Shown here: positions 19,527 through 28,590 of the stretch, piece after piece | Layout: each line of letters opens with the position of its first letter | Position numbering within the stretch: the stretch's first letter is position 1 | DNA from: Desulfuromonadales bacterium | Lineage (GTDB): Bacteria > Desulfobacterota > Desulfuromonadia > Desulfuromonadales > JAHYIW01 | NCBI GenBank assembly: GCA_029210745.1 | Contig: JARGFI010000018.1 | Coordinates: 1-51,175 of the forward strand | Direction: 5' to 3' | DNA length: 51,175 nt | Notes under the pieces: model-generated | Told to the model about the DNA's origin: nothing | Database searches by the model: none | The model's input: the letters and a program-made list of their open reading frames with translations, nothing else | Position numbers and translations under genes: made by a program

Positions 19527-19583
19527 GTTAATCCTCCGGAATTCAGGGTGTAACCGGGCACTTCCAACACCCAGACAGCTATT

Positions 19584-20309
19584 TTAAAACCGACTCTTTT
19601 CCAGTTGTGCTCCGGTCAAACCAAAACGTCGTTCACGGCGAGAAAATTCGACCAGCGCTTTGTTCAACTCGTCGGCAGTAAAATCGGGCCAACAAATCTC
19701 CGTGAAATAAAGTTCTGCATAAGCCAGTTGCCAGAGGAGAAAATTACTGATGCGCATTTCACCGCTGGTACGAATCAGCAGGTCAGGGTCGGGCAACCCG
19801 GCGGTATCGAGTCGACTCGCAAAAAGCTCTTCAGTAATATCCTCAACAGACAAACCACCATCCAGAACCTCTTTCGCCAAAGTGCGACAGGCATTGCTCA
19901 ACTCCCCCCGCGATCCGTACGACAGTGCCAGGACCAGAGTCATCGCACGATTTTCAGCAGTCTGTGTAACAGCATCAGTAACCGTTCGACGAGCACGTTC
20001 CGGCAATCGCGCCAGATCACCTATGACCCGTAGCTGGATTCCCTTTTCCATCATTTCAGGCAACATCGCTTCCAGAAAATAGCCGAGAAGCTCCATCAGT
20101 CCACCAACTTCAGCCGATGGACGTTGCCAGTTTTCGGAGCTGAAGGCATAAAGGGTCAGATAACGAACGCCGAGTCCGTGACACACCTCGACGATCACGC
20201 GCACCGTTTCGACGCCGCGCTGATGACCGGCAATGCGCGGCAGGTTTCGCGCCTCCGCCCAACGACCGTTGCCATCCATGATGATAGCAATATGCTCTGG
20301 GACGATCAT
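19584..20309 (-). CDS. uppS: Isoprenyl (undecaprenyl) diphosphate synthase
   Basis: This ~241-residue cis-prenyltransferase builds the C55 lipid carrier for cell wall synthesis. The catalytic aspartate is in HIAIIMDGNGRWA at the start; LYAFSSENWQRP and the late RTSGEMRISNFLLWQ with its E.YFTEICWPDF tail are family blocks. I chose ATG 20309; a GTG at 20318 with GGA upstream is nearly as good, and the frame runs open to 20357. cdsA follows after 57 bases. Confidence 0.92.
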   Translation of the reverse strand: MIVPEHIAIIMDGNGRWAEARNLPRIAGHQRGVETVRVIVEVCHGLGVRYLTLYAFSSENWQRPSAEVGGLMELLGYFLEAMLPEMMEKGIQLRVIGDLARLPERARRTVTDAVTQTAENRAMTLVLALSYGSRGELSNACRTLAKEVLDGGLSVEDITEELFASRLDTAGLPDPDLLIRTSGEMRISNFLLWQLAYAELYFTEICWPDFTADELNKALVEFSRRERRFGLTGAQLEKSRF

Positions 20310-20410
20310 GTCATTCACATAAAATCCGGTGGACAAAAGATGTCGGTAATCTAGCACATTTCATCGTGTCGCGACAAGCATGGTGAGCGGATTCAACCTG
20401 TTGAACAAAG

Positions 20411-20437
20411 TAAAAAGGGCGCCACAAGGCGCCCCTT
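20411..20437 (-). terminator. Terminator after the ferredoxin gene
   Basis: GGGCGCC and GGCGCCC pair around a 4-base loop, followed by TTTTT on the minus strand. It ends the rpsB-side transcript before uppS. Confidence 0.85.
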
Positions 20438-20441
20438 TAAC

Positions 20442-20606
20442 TCAGTCAACGATGGCGTCGACCGGACAACTGTCAGTACAAGCGCGACATTCCGTGCAAT
20501 CATCTGTAATTGTATAGGAATCTCCTGATTCAACAATTGCGCCCAGGGGGCAGGTATCAACACAGGTTCCGCAGGCAATACATTCTTCATTAATTCTCAA
20601 TGCCAT
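20442..20606 (-). CDS. Small 2[4Fe-4S] ferredoxin
   Basis: This 54-residue protein has two CxxCxxCxxxCP motifs: CIACGTCVDTCP and CTECRACTDSCP, separated by a short acidic linker. Each binds one [4Fe-4S] cluster, so it is a classical clostridial-type electron carrier. ATG 20606 is preceded by GGAGGAAA. It lies 27 bases after frr and before a terminator, so it rides on the translation-gene transcript. The partner enzyme cannot be told from the context. Confidence 0.93.
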   Translation of the reverse strand: MALRINEECIACGTCVDTCPLGAIVESGDSYTITDDCTECRACTDSCPVDAIVD

Positions 20607-20633
20607 TTTTTCCTCCTTGGCGACGCGGGATCT

Positions 20634-21191
20634 TCAGATCTCCATGACCTCCGCTTCCTTATTACTGACAACCTCATCAACCTTGACAATGAATCTATCG
20701 GTTAAATCCTGGACCTCCTTTTCACCACGTTTCAGGTCATCGGCGGAGATTTCTTTTTCTTTCTCCATTTTTTTCAGACTTTCGTTCGCATCGCGACGAA
20801 TATTCCGCACCGCAACCTTGGCATCTTCCCCCATCCGCTTGATGACCTTGGCCATCTCTTTACGCCGTTCTTCGGTCAATGGCGGGAACGAAATACGGAT
20901 CAACTGACCATCGGAATTCGGATTCAAGCCCAGATCAGAACGTAAAATTGCTTTTTCGATCGCTGGAATCAGATTCTTTTCCCACGGCTGAATGGTAATC
21001 ATCCGCGGTTCCGGAACTGACAACGTTCCGACTTGATTCAGCGGGGTCGGGGTGCCATAGTAATCGACGCTGATATTGTCAAGAAGTGATGTTGTTGCCC
21101 GACCGGTGCGCACCTTGTTCATCTCTTTTTTCAGTGCTTCAACCGCCTTCTCCATCCTTCGTTTGGAGTCGGCAAGCGTTTCATTGTACAT
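20634..21191 (-). CDS. frr: Ribosome recycling factor
   Basis: This 185-residue protein splits the ribosome after termination together with [15 protein letters not shown] and [21 protein letters not shown] are the standard conserved blocks, and [29 protein letters not shown] is the three-helix bundle signature (quoted in parts: [20 protein letters not shown]). Length is exactly typical. It lies 3 bases after pyrH. Confidence 0.95.
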   Translation of the reverse strand: MYNETLADSKRRMEKAVEALKKEMNKVRTGRATTSLLDNISVDYYGTPTPLNQVGTLSVPEPRMITIQPWEKNLIPAIEKAILRSDLGLNPNSDGQLIRISFPPLTEERRKEMAKVIKRMGEDAKVAVRNIRRDANESLKKMEKEKEISADDLKRGEKEVQDLTDRFIVKVDEVVSNKEAEVMEI

Positions 21192-21194
21192 GAA

Positions 21195-21926
<732 letters not shown>

Positions 21927-22835
21927 TTACTTCGTCATAGCCGCGACTTCAGCAGCGAAATCATCGGTCCTTTTTTCGATCCCCTCACCCAGTTGATATC
22001 GAGCGAAACGAGTCAACTCAACCGCTCCGCCAATTTCCTTGGCCAGAGCTTCGATGACCTTGGCCACTTTCAGATCGGGATCGATAACATAGGCTTGTTC
22101 GAGCAGACAAACTTCGCCAAAATATTTATTGATCTGTCCCACAATGATCTTCTCGATAATCTCGTCTGGTTTGCCACTTTCCTTGGCTTTGGCCCACATG
22201 ATCTCTTTTTCTTTGTCGACCACATCCGCCGGGACATCGTCCCGTTTCAGGAATTGTGGATTGGCAGCGGCAACATGCATGGCCAGCAACCGCCCGGTTT
22301 CAGCAACGCGGTCAGCAGCAACGGTCGACTGCAATTCAACCAGAACCCCAATCTTGCCCCCGGCATGGACATACGAGGTCACAACGCCGCCTGATTCGAA
22401 GCGTGTAAAGCGACGAACATTGATATTTTCACCAATTGTGGCTATCTGATGGTTCTGTTCTTGAGCCACGGTGCGACCCGTCTCCGGAAAAGCGGTTGCC
22501 AGCAAAGCATCCAGATCTACCGGATTTGCCTCGATAACAGCTAGAGCAACCCCGGTACTGAAAGCCTGAAACGCTTCATTTTTAGCGACAAAGTCCGTTT
22601 CAGCGTTGACTTCGACCAGCACGCCGACATTCCCCTTGTTGGCACTGACAACGGCACCTTCGGCGGCCACACGTCCCGCTTTTTTCGCGGCTGCGGAAAG
22701 ACCTTTTTTGCGGAGAAAGTCGATCGCTTCCTGCAAATCACCATCGGTTTCATTCAGAGCTTTTTTGCAATCCATCATTCCCGCGCCCGTCTTGGCGCGC
22801 AATTCAGCGACCAGTTTTGCTGTAATCTGTGCCAC
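21927..22835 (-). CDS. tsf: Elongation factor Ts
   Basis: This ~302-residue guanine nucleotide exchange factor reloads EF-Tu with GTP. The N-terminal block LRAKTGAGMMDCKKAL and the EF-Tu-contacting TDFVAKN are conserved. It has the full two-lobe core like the E. coli protein, not the shorter form seen in some relatives. A hairpin terminator lies in the 141-base gap after rpsB, so expression may be lower than that of S2. Confidence 0.95.
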   Translation of the reverse strand: MAQITAKLVAELRAKTGAGMMDCKKALNETDGDLQEAIDFLRKKGLSAAAKKAGRVAAEGAVVSANKGNVGVLVEVNAETDFVAKNEAFQAFSTGVALAVIEANPVDLDALLATAFPETGRTVAQEQNHQIATIGENINVRRFTRFESGGVVTSYVHAGGKIGVLVELQSTVAADRVAETGRLLAMHVAAANPQFLKRDDVPADVVDKEKEIMWAKAKESGKPDEIIEKIIVGQINKYFGEVCLLEQAYVIDPDLKVAKVIEALAKEIGGAVELTRFARYQLGEGIEKRTDDFAAEVAAMTK

Positions 22836-22922
22836 AATGTCCTCCTGACACCGCCGTGCGACGGTGCAATAAAAGTTTCCTTATTTAAATTGTCCCATTC
22901 GTGGAATCAATTGTTGGTTCGG

Positions 22923-22953
22923 AAAAAAGGCGACCGAATACCGGTCGCCTTTT
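22923..22953 (-). terminator. Hairpin with T tract between rpsB and tsf
   Basis: GGCGACCG and CGGTCGCC pair around 5 bases with a run of T on either strand. It is a probable partial terminator that lets less transcript reach tsf-pyrH-frr. Confidence 0.75.
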
Positions 22954-22976
22954 ATAATTTAACCAAAGCAACAAAA

Positions 22977-23828
22977 TCAGGCTTCAGTTGCAACCGATGT
23001 TTCAACTGTTTCCGCAACCGGAGCGACGTCTTCAACCGGGGTTGTTTTTTCTTCAGCCGGGGTCGCCTCTTTGACATCGGCCTCTTCGCCATCGGCCTCT
23101 TCGCCATCGGCCCCCTCGGCATCGGTCCGCAGAGCAGTCTCACGCGCCTGAACACCTTCTTCACAGGCATCCGCCATCTTGGCGGCAAAGAGACGGATCG
23201 CACGGATCGCGTCATCATTACCGGGGATGATATAGTCGATACCGTCGGGATCACAATTGGTGTCAACCACGGCGACAACCGGAATACCAAGTTTGACCGC
23301 TTCCTTGACGGCAATCGTTTCACGTTTCGGGTCGATAATAAAGATTGCACCCGGCAACTTGGTCATATGCTTGATACCACCAAGGTTTTTCTCCAGTTTG
23401 ATGCGTTCGCGCTCAAGCTGCAACGCTTCTTTCTTGGTAATCAGATCATAGGTACCATCGGTCGACATCAACTCAATTTTTTTGAGTCGGTCAATACTGG
23501 CCTTGATCGTCGAAAAGTTGGTCAACATACCACCGAGCCAGCGGTTGTTGACGTAGTACTGACCGGCACGGCCGGCCTCTTCAACGATCGCATCCTGCGC
23601 CTGTTTCTTGGTGCCGACAAAAAGAACCTTATCACCGTTCTTTGTAACATCACTGAGAAAGGTGTAGGCACTTTTGAAATAACGAACCGTCTTTTGCAGA
23701 TCGATAATGTAGATACCGTTGCGCGCACCGAAAATATACGGTTTCATCTTCGGATTCCAGCGCTTTGTTTGATGACCGAAGTGAACACCGGCCTCCAGCA
23801 GTTGCTTCATTGCGATTTGTGCAGCCAT
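22977..23828 (-). CDS. rpsB: Ribosomal protein S2 with an acidic C-terminal extension
   Basis: This 283-residue protein is 40-50 residues longer than typical S2 (about 240). The S2 core is clear: [19 protein letters not shown] at the start, and PGNDDAIRA near residue 205 where most S2 proteins end soon after. The additional tail is rich in E, A, T and P, with tandem [16 protein letters not shown] 23828 follows GAAGGAG. A promoter lies upstream at 23948-23976. Confidence 0.95.
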   Translation of the reverse strand: MAAQIAMKQLLEAGVHFGHQTKRWNPKMKPYIFGARNGIYIIDLQKTVRYFKSAYTFLSDVTKNGDKVLFVGTKKQAQDAIVEEAGRAGQYYVNNRWLGGMLTNFSTIKASIDRLKKIELMSTDGTYDLITKKEALQLERERIKLEKNLGGIKHMTKLPGAIFIIDPKRETIAVKEAVKLGIPVVAVVDTNCDPDGIDYIIPGNDDAIRAIRLFAAKMADACEEGVQARETALRTDAEGADGEEADGEEADVKEATPAEEKTTPVEDVAPVAETVETSVATEA

Positions 23829-23947
23829 TCTTCTTTTTCTCCTTCAGGGGGTTAGTTTCCTCCGCCCGCATCTGCTCCAGCATGACCCGACCGACGGTCA
23901 GGCACCCATACACGGATCAACGGACGTGTGTTTTGGGACAGCGCCTG

Positions 23948-23976
23948 TAGATAACACAAATGATTGTTAAAAACAA
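23948..23976 (-). promoter_or_regulatory. Sigma-70 promoter of rpsB
   Basis: TTGTTT (23976-23971) and TATCTA (23953-23948) are separated by 17 bases. The leader of roughly 110 bases to the rpsB start contains a CGACCG/CGGTCG inverted repeat. Confidence 0.55.
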
Positions 23977-23990
23977 GGGTAAAGTCCGCT

Positions 23991-25349
23991 TCAGTCAGAA
24001 CTCCCGGTAGCGGCATCAGCGGCCCCATGCAGCAGTAACTTTTTGGTCAATTGCTTGCCAAGTTCAACGCCTGGCTGGTCGAGCGGGTTGACGTTGAAGA
24101 GCGCACCGGCAAAGAGTGTTTGCACCTCAAACAGATAAAACAGCGCACCAACCGTGCGCGGACTGACCTCCGACAGCCAGATCGTGCAATTTGGCCGATG
24201 ATTACGAGTCAGCGCCTGCGCCGTTGCCTGTTGTTCACAGCGGAGCAGTTCATCCATCCCGCGACCTGTTAAATAAGCGAGTTCCGGCAACTGTGCGAAG
24301 GCGGGGATCGGCACCTTCACCCCGTAATCGCGCGGCGCGATAAAGGTCACCGTCTTGTCGCACGGGCCTTCCATGTAAAGTTGTACCTGCGAATGCTGAT
24401 CTGTCGCGCCGAGGGCCTTGACCGGGGTCGGCCCGACGAAAATATCCTCTCCATCCAGCGACATGCGCTTGCCAAGACTTTCGGCCCACAGCTGACGGTA
24501 CCAGTCTGCCACATCGCGCAGTCGATCACTGTACGGCATCATCACCGAAATGCGCAGCCCCTTCTGATAAGCAAGATACTGCAACGCCCCGTTCAGGTAA
24601 GCGGGATTCGCCAGCAGATCGGCATCCATCGCCCTCGTCATGAAGTCCGCCGCACCGGCCAGTAACGCGGCAATATCGACCCCGGCCAGAGCCAGTGGCA
24701 ACAGTGCAACCGGGGTAAACACAGTGAAGCGCCCGCCGACGCCGGAAGGGATCGCACAGGAGCGCATCCCGCTATCATTGGCCAGGCGCCGCAGCGCTCC
24801 CTGCTCCGGATCCGTAATCAACACAAAATGATCCTGCCACGCGTCCCCCTGACGCTCTTCAACCCAGTGACGCGCAATGGCAAACTGACTTCCGGTTTCG
24901 ACCGTCGCTCCCGACTTGCTGATCACAAGAAAAAGCGTTTCGTGCGGCTCAAGCAACTCCAGCGTGGCCCCGAACCCGGCAGGGTCAACATTATCCTGAA
25001 CGAAAAGGCGCGGAGCTCCACCCCGCTTTTTTCTGGGAAGTAAATTGTGGTGCAAGGCGCCAAGCGCCCGAAATGCTGCCGTTGTCCCGAGCGCCGAGCC
25101 ACCGATACCGAGAACGACAACATTTTCAAAGCGCCCCCGGAGTTCATCCGCCAGCTTTTGCACCGTTGTCAGCATGGCCCGGTCGGTGGGCAGATCGTAA
25201 AACGGCAACTCACCGGCAGCATGACGCGCCATTAAGTCAGCATGAATACGCGCACAGCGCGGCATCAGTGCCGCAAGTTCCGTCGGCGCGATACCATATT
25301 CTTCGCCGACAGCGGTGGCCAGCATATTGTCGTAATCAAGCTCAAGCAT
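23991..25349 (-). CDS. pgi: Glucose-6-phosphate isomerase
   Basis: This 452-residue enzyme interconverts glucose 6-phosphate and fructose 6-phosphate. GIGGSALGTTAAF, ISKSGATVET (phosphate binding) and the late GVELGKQLTKKLL signature are readable. I chose ATG 25349 with GGAGAA in front; the ORF is open to 25406 but has no better start. It is compact compared with the 549-residue E. coli enzyme, as in many short bacterial forms. It lies between rpsB and rluB on the same strand. Confidence 0.93.
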   Translation of the reverse strand: MLELDYDNMLATAVGEEYGIAPTELAALMPRCARIHADLMARHAAGELPFYDLPTDRAMLTTVQKLADELRGRFENVVVLGIGGSALGTTAAFRALGALHHNLLPRKKRGGAPRLFVQDNVDPAGFGATLELLEPHETLFLVISKSGATVETGSQFAIARHWVEERQGDAWQDHFVLITDPEQGALRRLANDSGMRSCAIPSGVGGRFTVFTPVALLPLALAGVDIAALLAGAADFMTRAMDADLLANPAYLNGALQYLAYQKGLRISVMMPYSDRLRDVADWYRQLWAESLGKRMSLDGEDIFVGPTPVKALGATDQHSQVQLYMEGPCDKTVTFIAPRDYGVKVPIPAFAQLPELAYLTGRGMDELLRCEQQATAQALTRNHRPNCTIWLSEVSPRTVGALFYLFEVQTLFAGALFNVNPLDQPGVELGKQLTKKLLLHGAADAATGSSD

Positions 25350-25406
25350 CGCTTTTCTCCAAGGTTCGGGATAATCCAGGTTACTGAGAAATGGTGGTTG
25401 ACGCAA

Positions 25407-26129
25407 TTATGCCCGCTGAGCCAACTTTTTCAAGCGAGCAACTTCATCGCGGGTCAGTTCGCGCCATTGCCCCTCCGCCAAGTCGCCCAGGGTTAAAAAC
25501 GCATAGCTGATCCGCTTAAGCCGACTGACCGGAAAGCCGACCGCTTCACACATGCGCCGTACCTGACGATTGCGCCCTTCGCGGATCGTCAGATTGAACC
25601 AGCCATGACTGCCGGTGGAGCGTACGCCATCGATCCTGGCGGGGGCGGTCATGCCATCTTCGAGCATCACCCCCACTTCAAGTTGCCGGAGCATCGCATA
25701 ATCGACTTTCCCCCGCACCCGCACCAGATAGGTTTTTTCGATCTGATGCCGCGGATGCGCCAGCTGCTGGGCAAAATCGCCATCATTGGTCAGCAGCAGC
25801 AACCCCTCGGTGGTCAGATCGAGTCGACCGACCGGATAGAGACGTTCCGGCAAAGCGGTGACCAGCTCCCGCACCGTTTGACGTCCCTCGGGATCGTTCA
25901 TCGTGGTCACATAGCCGACCGGTTTGTTGAGCATGAGATAACGGTGCTGTTCGGCGCGCGGCAGGGGCCGACCATCAACGACGATCTCGTCAACAGCCGG
26001 ATCGGCGGACATCCCGATAGAGGCAACGGCACCGTTGAGCATGACGCGACCGCTTTCAATCCATTTTTCCGCTTCACGACGTGAGGCCAAGCCGGCCTGT
26101 GCCAGAAGTTTTTGCAGACGCTGTTGCAT
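25407..26129 (-). CDS. rluB: Ribosomal large subunit pseudouridine synthase (RluB/RsuA family)
   Basis: This 240-residue protein has an N-terminal S4 RNA-binding domain (RLQKLLAQAGLASRREAE) and a pseudouridine synthase core with the catalytic aspartate in VGRLDLTTEGLLLLTNDG. It would convert a specific uridine of 23S rRNA to pseudouridine; the subfamily (RluB versus RluE/F or RsuA) is inferred from length and the adjacent scpA-scpB genes, a common arrangement. Confidence 0.9.
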   Translation of the reverse strand: MQQRLQKLLAQAGLASRREAEKWIESGRVMLNGAVASIGMSADPAVDEIVVDGRPLPRAEQHRYLMLNKPVGYVTTMNDPEGRQTVRELVTALPERLYPVGRLDLTTEGLLLLTNDGDFAQQLAHPRHQIEKTYLVRVRGKVDYAMLRQLEVGVMLEDGMTAPARIDGVRSTGSHGWFNLTIREGRNRQVRRMCEAVGFPVSRLKRISYAFLTLGDLAEGQWRELTRDEVARLKKLAQRA

Positions 26130-26183
26130 AAGAAAATTGATTCCGGGTTCAAATAAAGGGGCACGACGACTGCCCTGGATGTG

Positions 26184-26795
26184 TCAATCAGACAAGTCAG
26201 GCACTGATGTGAGCGGGAGCTCCGCAGGGTCCTGCTCTTCCAGTTCCTGTTGAAGCCCCCCGGCAAGCTGGTCGGGGGTGAGTTCACTGAATTCCTTGAG
26301 TGAGGGCAGGTCGGACAGATCTTTCAGGCCGAAGAACTCCAGAAAGTCACGCGAGGTGCCATAAATCAACGGACGCCCCGGCACTTCCTTTTTGCCAAGG
26401 ATGCGAATCAGGCGCTTTTCCAGAAGTGTTTTGACGACGCGGCCAGAATCGACCCCGCGCAGGTAATCGATCTCAGCACGGGTAATCGGCTGACGATAGG
26501 CGACAATCGCCAAACTTTCCAACGCCGCCCGCGACAACCTGAAGGCGCGTCCCGGATCGAGACGCTGGACATATTCGGCGAGTTCGGGGCGGGTACGAAA
26601 CTGATAGCCTCCGCCAACCTCTACCAGTTCAAACGCACGCCCACCTTCCTGATAGTCAGCCTGCAACGCACCAAGAATCGTCGTTAGTGCAGCGCGTTCC
26701 ACCTCCAGCAACGAGCTCAGCCGGTCAACCTTGAGCGGAACATCGGCCGCAAAGACAAGCGCTTCGACGATCAATTTCAAATCAGGCGTAGCCAA
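26184..26795 (-). CDS. scpB: Segregation and condensation protein B
   Basis: This ~203-residue protein is the winged-helix partner of ScpA in the SMC condensin complex that compacts the chromosome. SRAALESLAIVAYRQPITRAEI and LLEKRLIRILGKKEVPGRPLIY are family blocks (each quoted in short part). I prefer TTG 26795, since GGAGG is 6 bases before it; ATG 26822 is an alternative with a weaker site. It overlaps the scpA stop, so the two are coupled. No smc gene is in the window. Confidence 0.88.
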   Translation of the reverse strand: MATPDLKLIVEALVFAADVPLKVDRLSSLLEVERAALTTILGALQADYQEGGRAFELVEVGGGYQFRTRPELAEYVQRLDPGRAFRLSRAALESLAIVAYRQPITRAEIDYLRGVDSGRVVKTLLEKRLIRILGKKEVPGRPLIYGTSRDFLEFFGLKDLSDLPSLKEFSELTPDQLAGGLQQELEEQDPAELPLTSVPDLSD

Positions 26796-27549
26796 GTCCG
26801 TCCTCCGTCGTGCTGCCTCCATCATCCTCGCCACTGATGCCAAAGAGCCACAGGGTGCCACAGCGGGTGTTTTGCATAATACGCAGTAACCGCAGCTTGA
26901 CCAGTTCCAGTGTCGCCAGAAAGTTGACGACCACATCCTGGCGCCGCGGCTCGCCGGTAAAGAGCTCGGCAAAAGAAACGCTCTCCCGCCCCTCCAGACG
27001 TTCCATAATCAGATTGATACTCTCGGCGACGGACAACCGGTCAACATCAATCTCATGGGCGAGTGGTGCGCCACTGCGGGACAGTAGTTCCTGCATCGCC
27101 GCAACCAGTTCGAACAACCCGACCGGCACCAGTTCCTCACTCTCCGCCTCGCTGGCAACAAACGACGGCAACGACCGGGTAAAGACATCGCGATCAAGCA
27201 GCGGACGTTCGTTGAGAGTCATGGCCGCATCCTTATATTTCTGGTATTCAAGCAACCGCCGCACCAGTTCGGCGCGCGGATCGTCCTCTTCCCCCTCTTC
27301 ATCTTCAGCGTCATCACTGACCGGGAGCAGCAGCTTCGATTTAATATGCAGCAGGGTCGCCGCCATCAGCAGAAACTCGCCAGCCAAATCAAGATTCAGC
27401 TCTTTGAACGATGCAATATATGCCAGATATTGTTTGGTGATCTCAACAATCTGGATATTGCAAATATCCATCTCGTGTTTACGGATCAGGTGCAGCAGCA
27501 AATCGAGCGGCCCCTCAAACTGATCAAGCTTAACTTCGTAGCCCGTCAT
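26782..27549 (-). CDS. scpA: Segregation and condensation protein A
   Basis: This 255-residue kleisin links the SMC heads. FEGPLDLLLHLIRKHEMDI at the start is the family hallmark, followed by LAGEFLLMAATLLHIKSK; an acidic EDEEGEEDD loop separates the N- and C-terminal domains. ATG 27549 is 2 bases after the M50 protease stop, with GGGG upstream. It is co-transcribed with scpB and rluB. Confidence 0.92.
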   Translation of the reverse strand: MTGYEVKLDQFEGPLDLLLHLIRKHEMDICNIQIVEITKQYLAYIASFKELNLDLAGEFLLMAATLLHIKSKLLLPVSDDAEDEEGEEDDPRAELVRRLLEYQKYKDAAMTLNERPLLDRDVFTRSLPSFVASEAESEELVPVGLFELVAAMQELLSRSGAPLAHEIDVDRLSVAESINLIMERLEGRESVSFAELFTGEPRRQDVVVNFLATLELVKLRLLRIMQNTRCGTLWLFGISGEDDGGSTTEDGLGYA

Positions 27550-27551
27550 GA

Positions 27552-28241
27552 TCACCCCTGAGCAAACAGGAACGACATCGCCTGATGCACAACATAGGCT
27601 TGCGGGCCAGCGAAAAGGGTCACCAAAAAAGAGATAATCGGCGACAGCACCAGTTCCCACCCCTTGGTGAAAAAAATCAGAAAGAGAATAATGACGAATC
27701 CGAACGGCTCGACCCGCGCCAGTGCGGCGGCCGGTTGCGGTGGCAACAGCCCGACCATGACCCGCCCGCCGTCAAGCGGTGGCAACGGGATCAGGTTGAA
27801 AACCGCAAGAATCAAATTGATATAAAGACCAAAAGCGGCCATCAATGCCAGCGGTTCAATCGATGCCCCGATGACGGTTTCCATGATCGGCGTAGCAGAG
27901 ACCAGAAATGCCAGACCGCGCAGCACCAGGGCACAGGCCAGTGCCAGCGCCAGATTCGACAACGGTCCGGCGAGCGCGACCCAGACCATGTCATGTTTGG
28001 TGCGACGCAGATTAGCAAAATTTACCGGCACCGGACGTGCCCAGCCGAAGCCGAAAAAAAGCAACGCAGCGGTGCCGATCGGGTCAAGATGTTTGATCGG
28101 ATTAAGCGTCAGACGTCCCAGCAAGCGCGCTGTCGGATCGCCCAGTTTGTCGGCAACAAAGCCGTGCATCACCTCGTGCACGGTCACCGCCAACAGCGCC
28201 GGAACGAGCATAATTGAAATTTTGACAAAAATCTGTTCCAT
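27552..28241 (-). CDS. Site-2 protease family (M50) membrane metalloprotease, short form
   Basis: This 229-residue integral membrane protein has the zinc motif HEVMH (about residue 22) in the first helix and NLIPLPPLDGGRV (about residue 150), which gives the third zinc ligand. Unlike RseP it has no PDZ domain. This subgroup sits next to scpA-scpB or trpS in many bacteria; its substrate is unknown. Five to six hydrophobic segments are visible. Confidence 0.87.
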   Translation of the reverse strand: MEQIFVKISIMLVPALLAVTVHEVMHGFVADKLGDPTARLLGRLTLNPIKHLDPIGTAALLFFGFGWARPVPVNFANLRRTKHDMVWVALAGPLSNLALALACALVLRGLAFLVSATPIMETVIGASIEPLALMAAFGLYINLILAVFNLIPLPPLDGGRVMVGLLPPQPAAALARVEPFGFVIILFLIFFTKGWELVLSPIISFLVTLFAGPQAYVVHQAMSFLFAQG

Positions 28242-28590
28242 AAGTTTTTTGAGTTTCCCGTCAGTGTGCTGAAATGCCGCTCAATTTAGCAACAGCGACG
28301 ACGCATGTCAATCAAGGGATGAGGGTTCGAATTCATAGCTGAAAAACAACCCGCGTTGATCCGGGCACGGCGGGGAAAAACAAGGCAATAACCAGCATTT
28401 CTCGTCATATTCTTATCCTTTACTCAAGTGGGAAACAAATCTTTGACAAAAATTACGCTTTAGTATATACAATTAAAGGATATTAATATTGGCTTCTACT
28501 AAAGTTGACCCTTTGCGACGAGGGGGAGATGCAGGTTTTATGTATAAGACAGTTTGACCGGGGGGTACCCCCGCCCCTCGACCCCATTTC
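28242..28590. other. Divergent intergenic region between the M50 protease and the histidine kinase
   Basis: This 349-base gap holds a strong plus-strand promoter (28443-28471) for the kinase gene. A perfect palindrome GGGGGTACCCCC at 28561-28572 lies just before the kinase start and could affect its translation. No further coding sequence is seen. Confidence 0.6.
28443..28471 (+). promoter_or_regulatory. Sigma-70 promoter of the histidine kinase operon
   Basis: TTGACA (28443-28448) and TATACA (28466-28471) are separated by exactly 17 bases. Confidence 0.75.

Noticed and set aside
20393-20590. Minus-strand frame of 65 codons overlapping the ferredoxin gene
   Set aside because: It is an out-of-frame reading of the ferredoxin gene; the 20442-20606 frame has both cluster motifs and the ribosome site.
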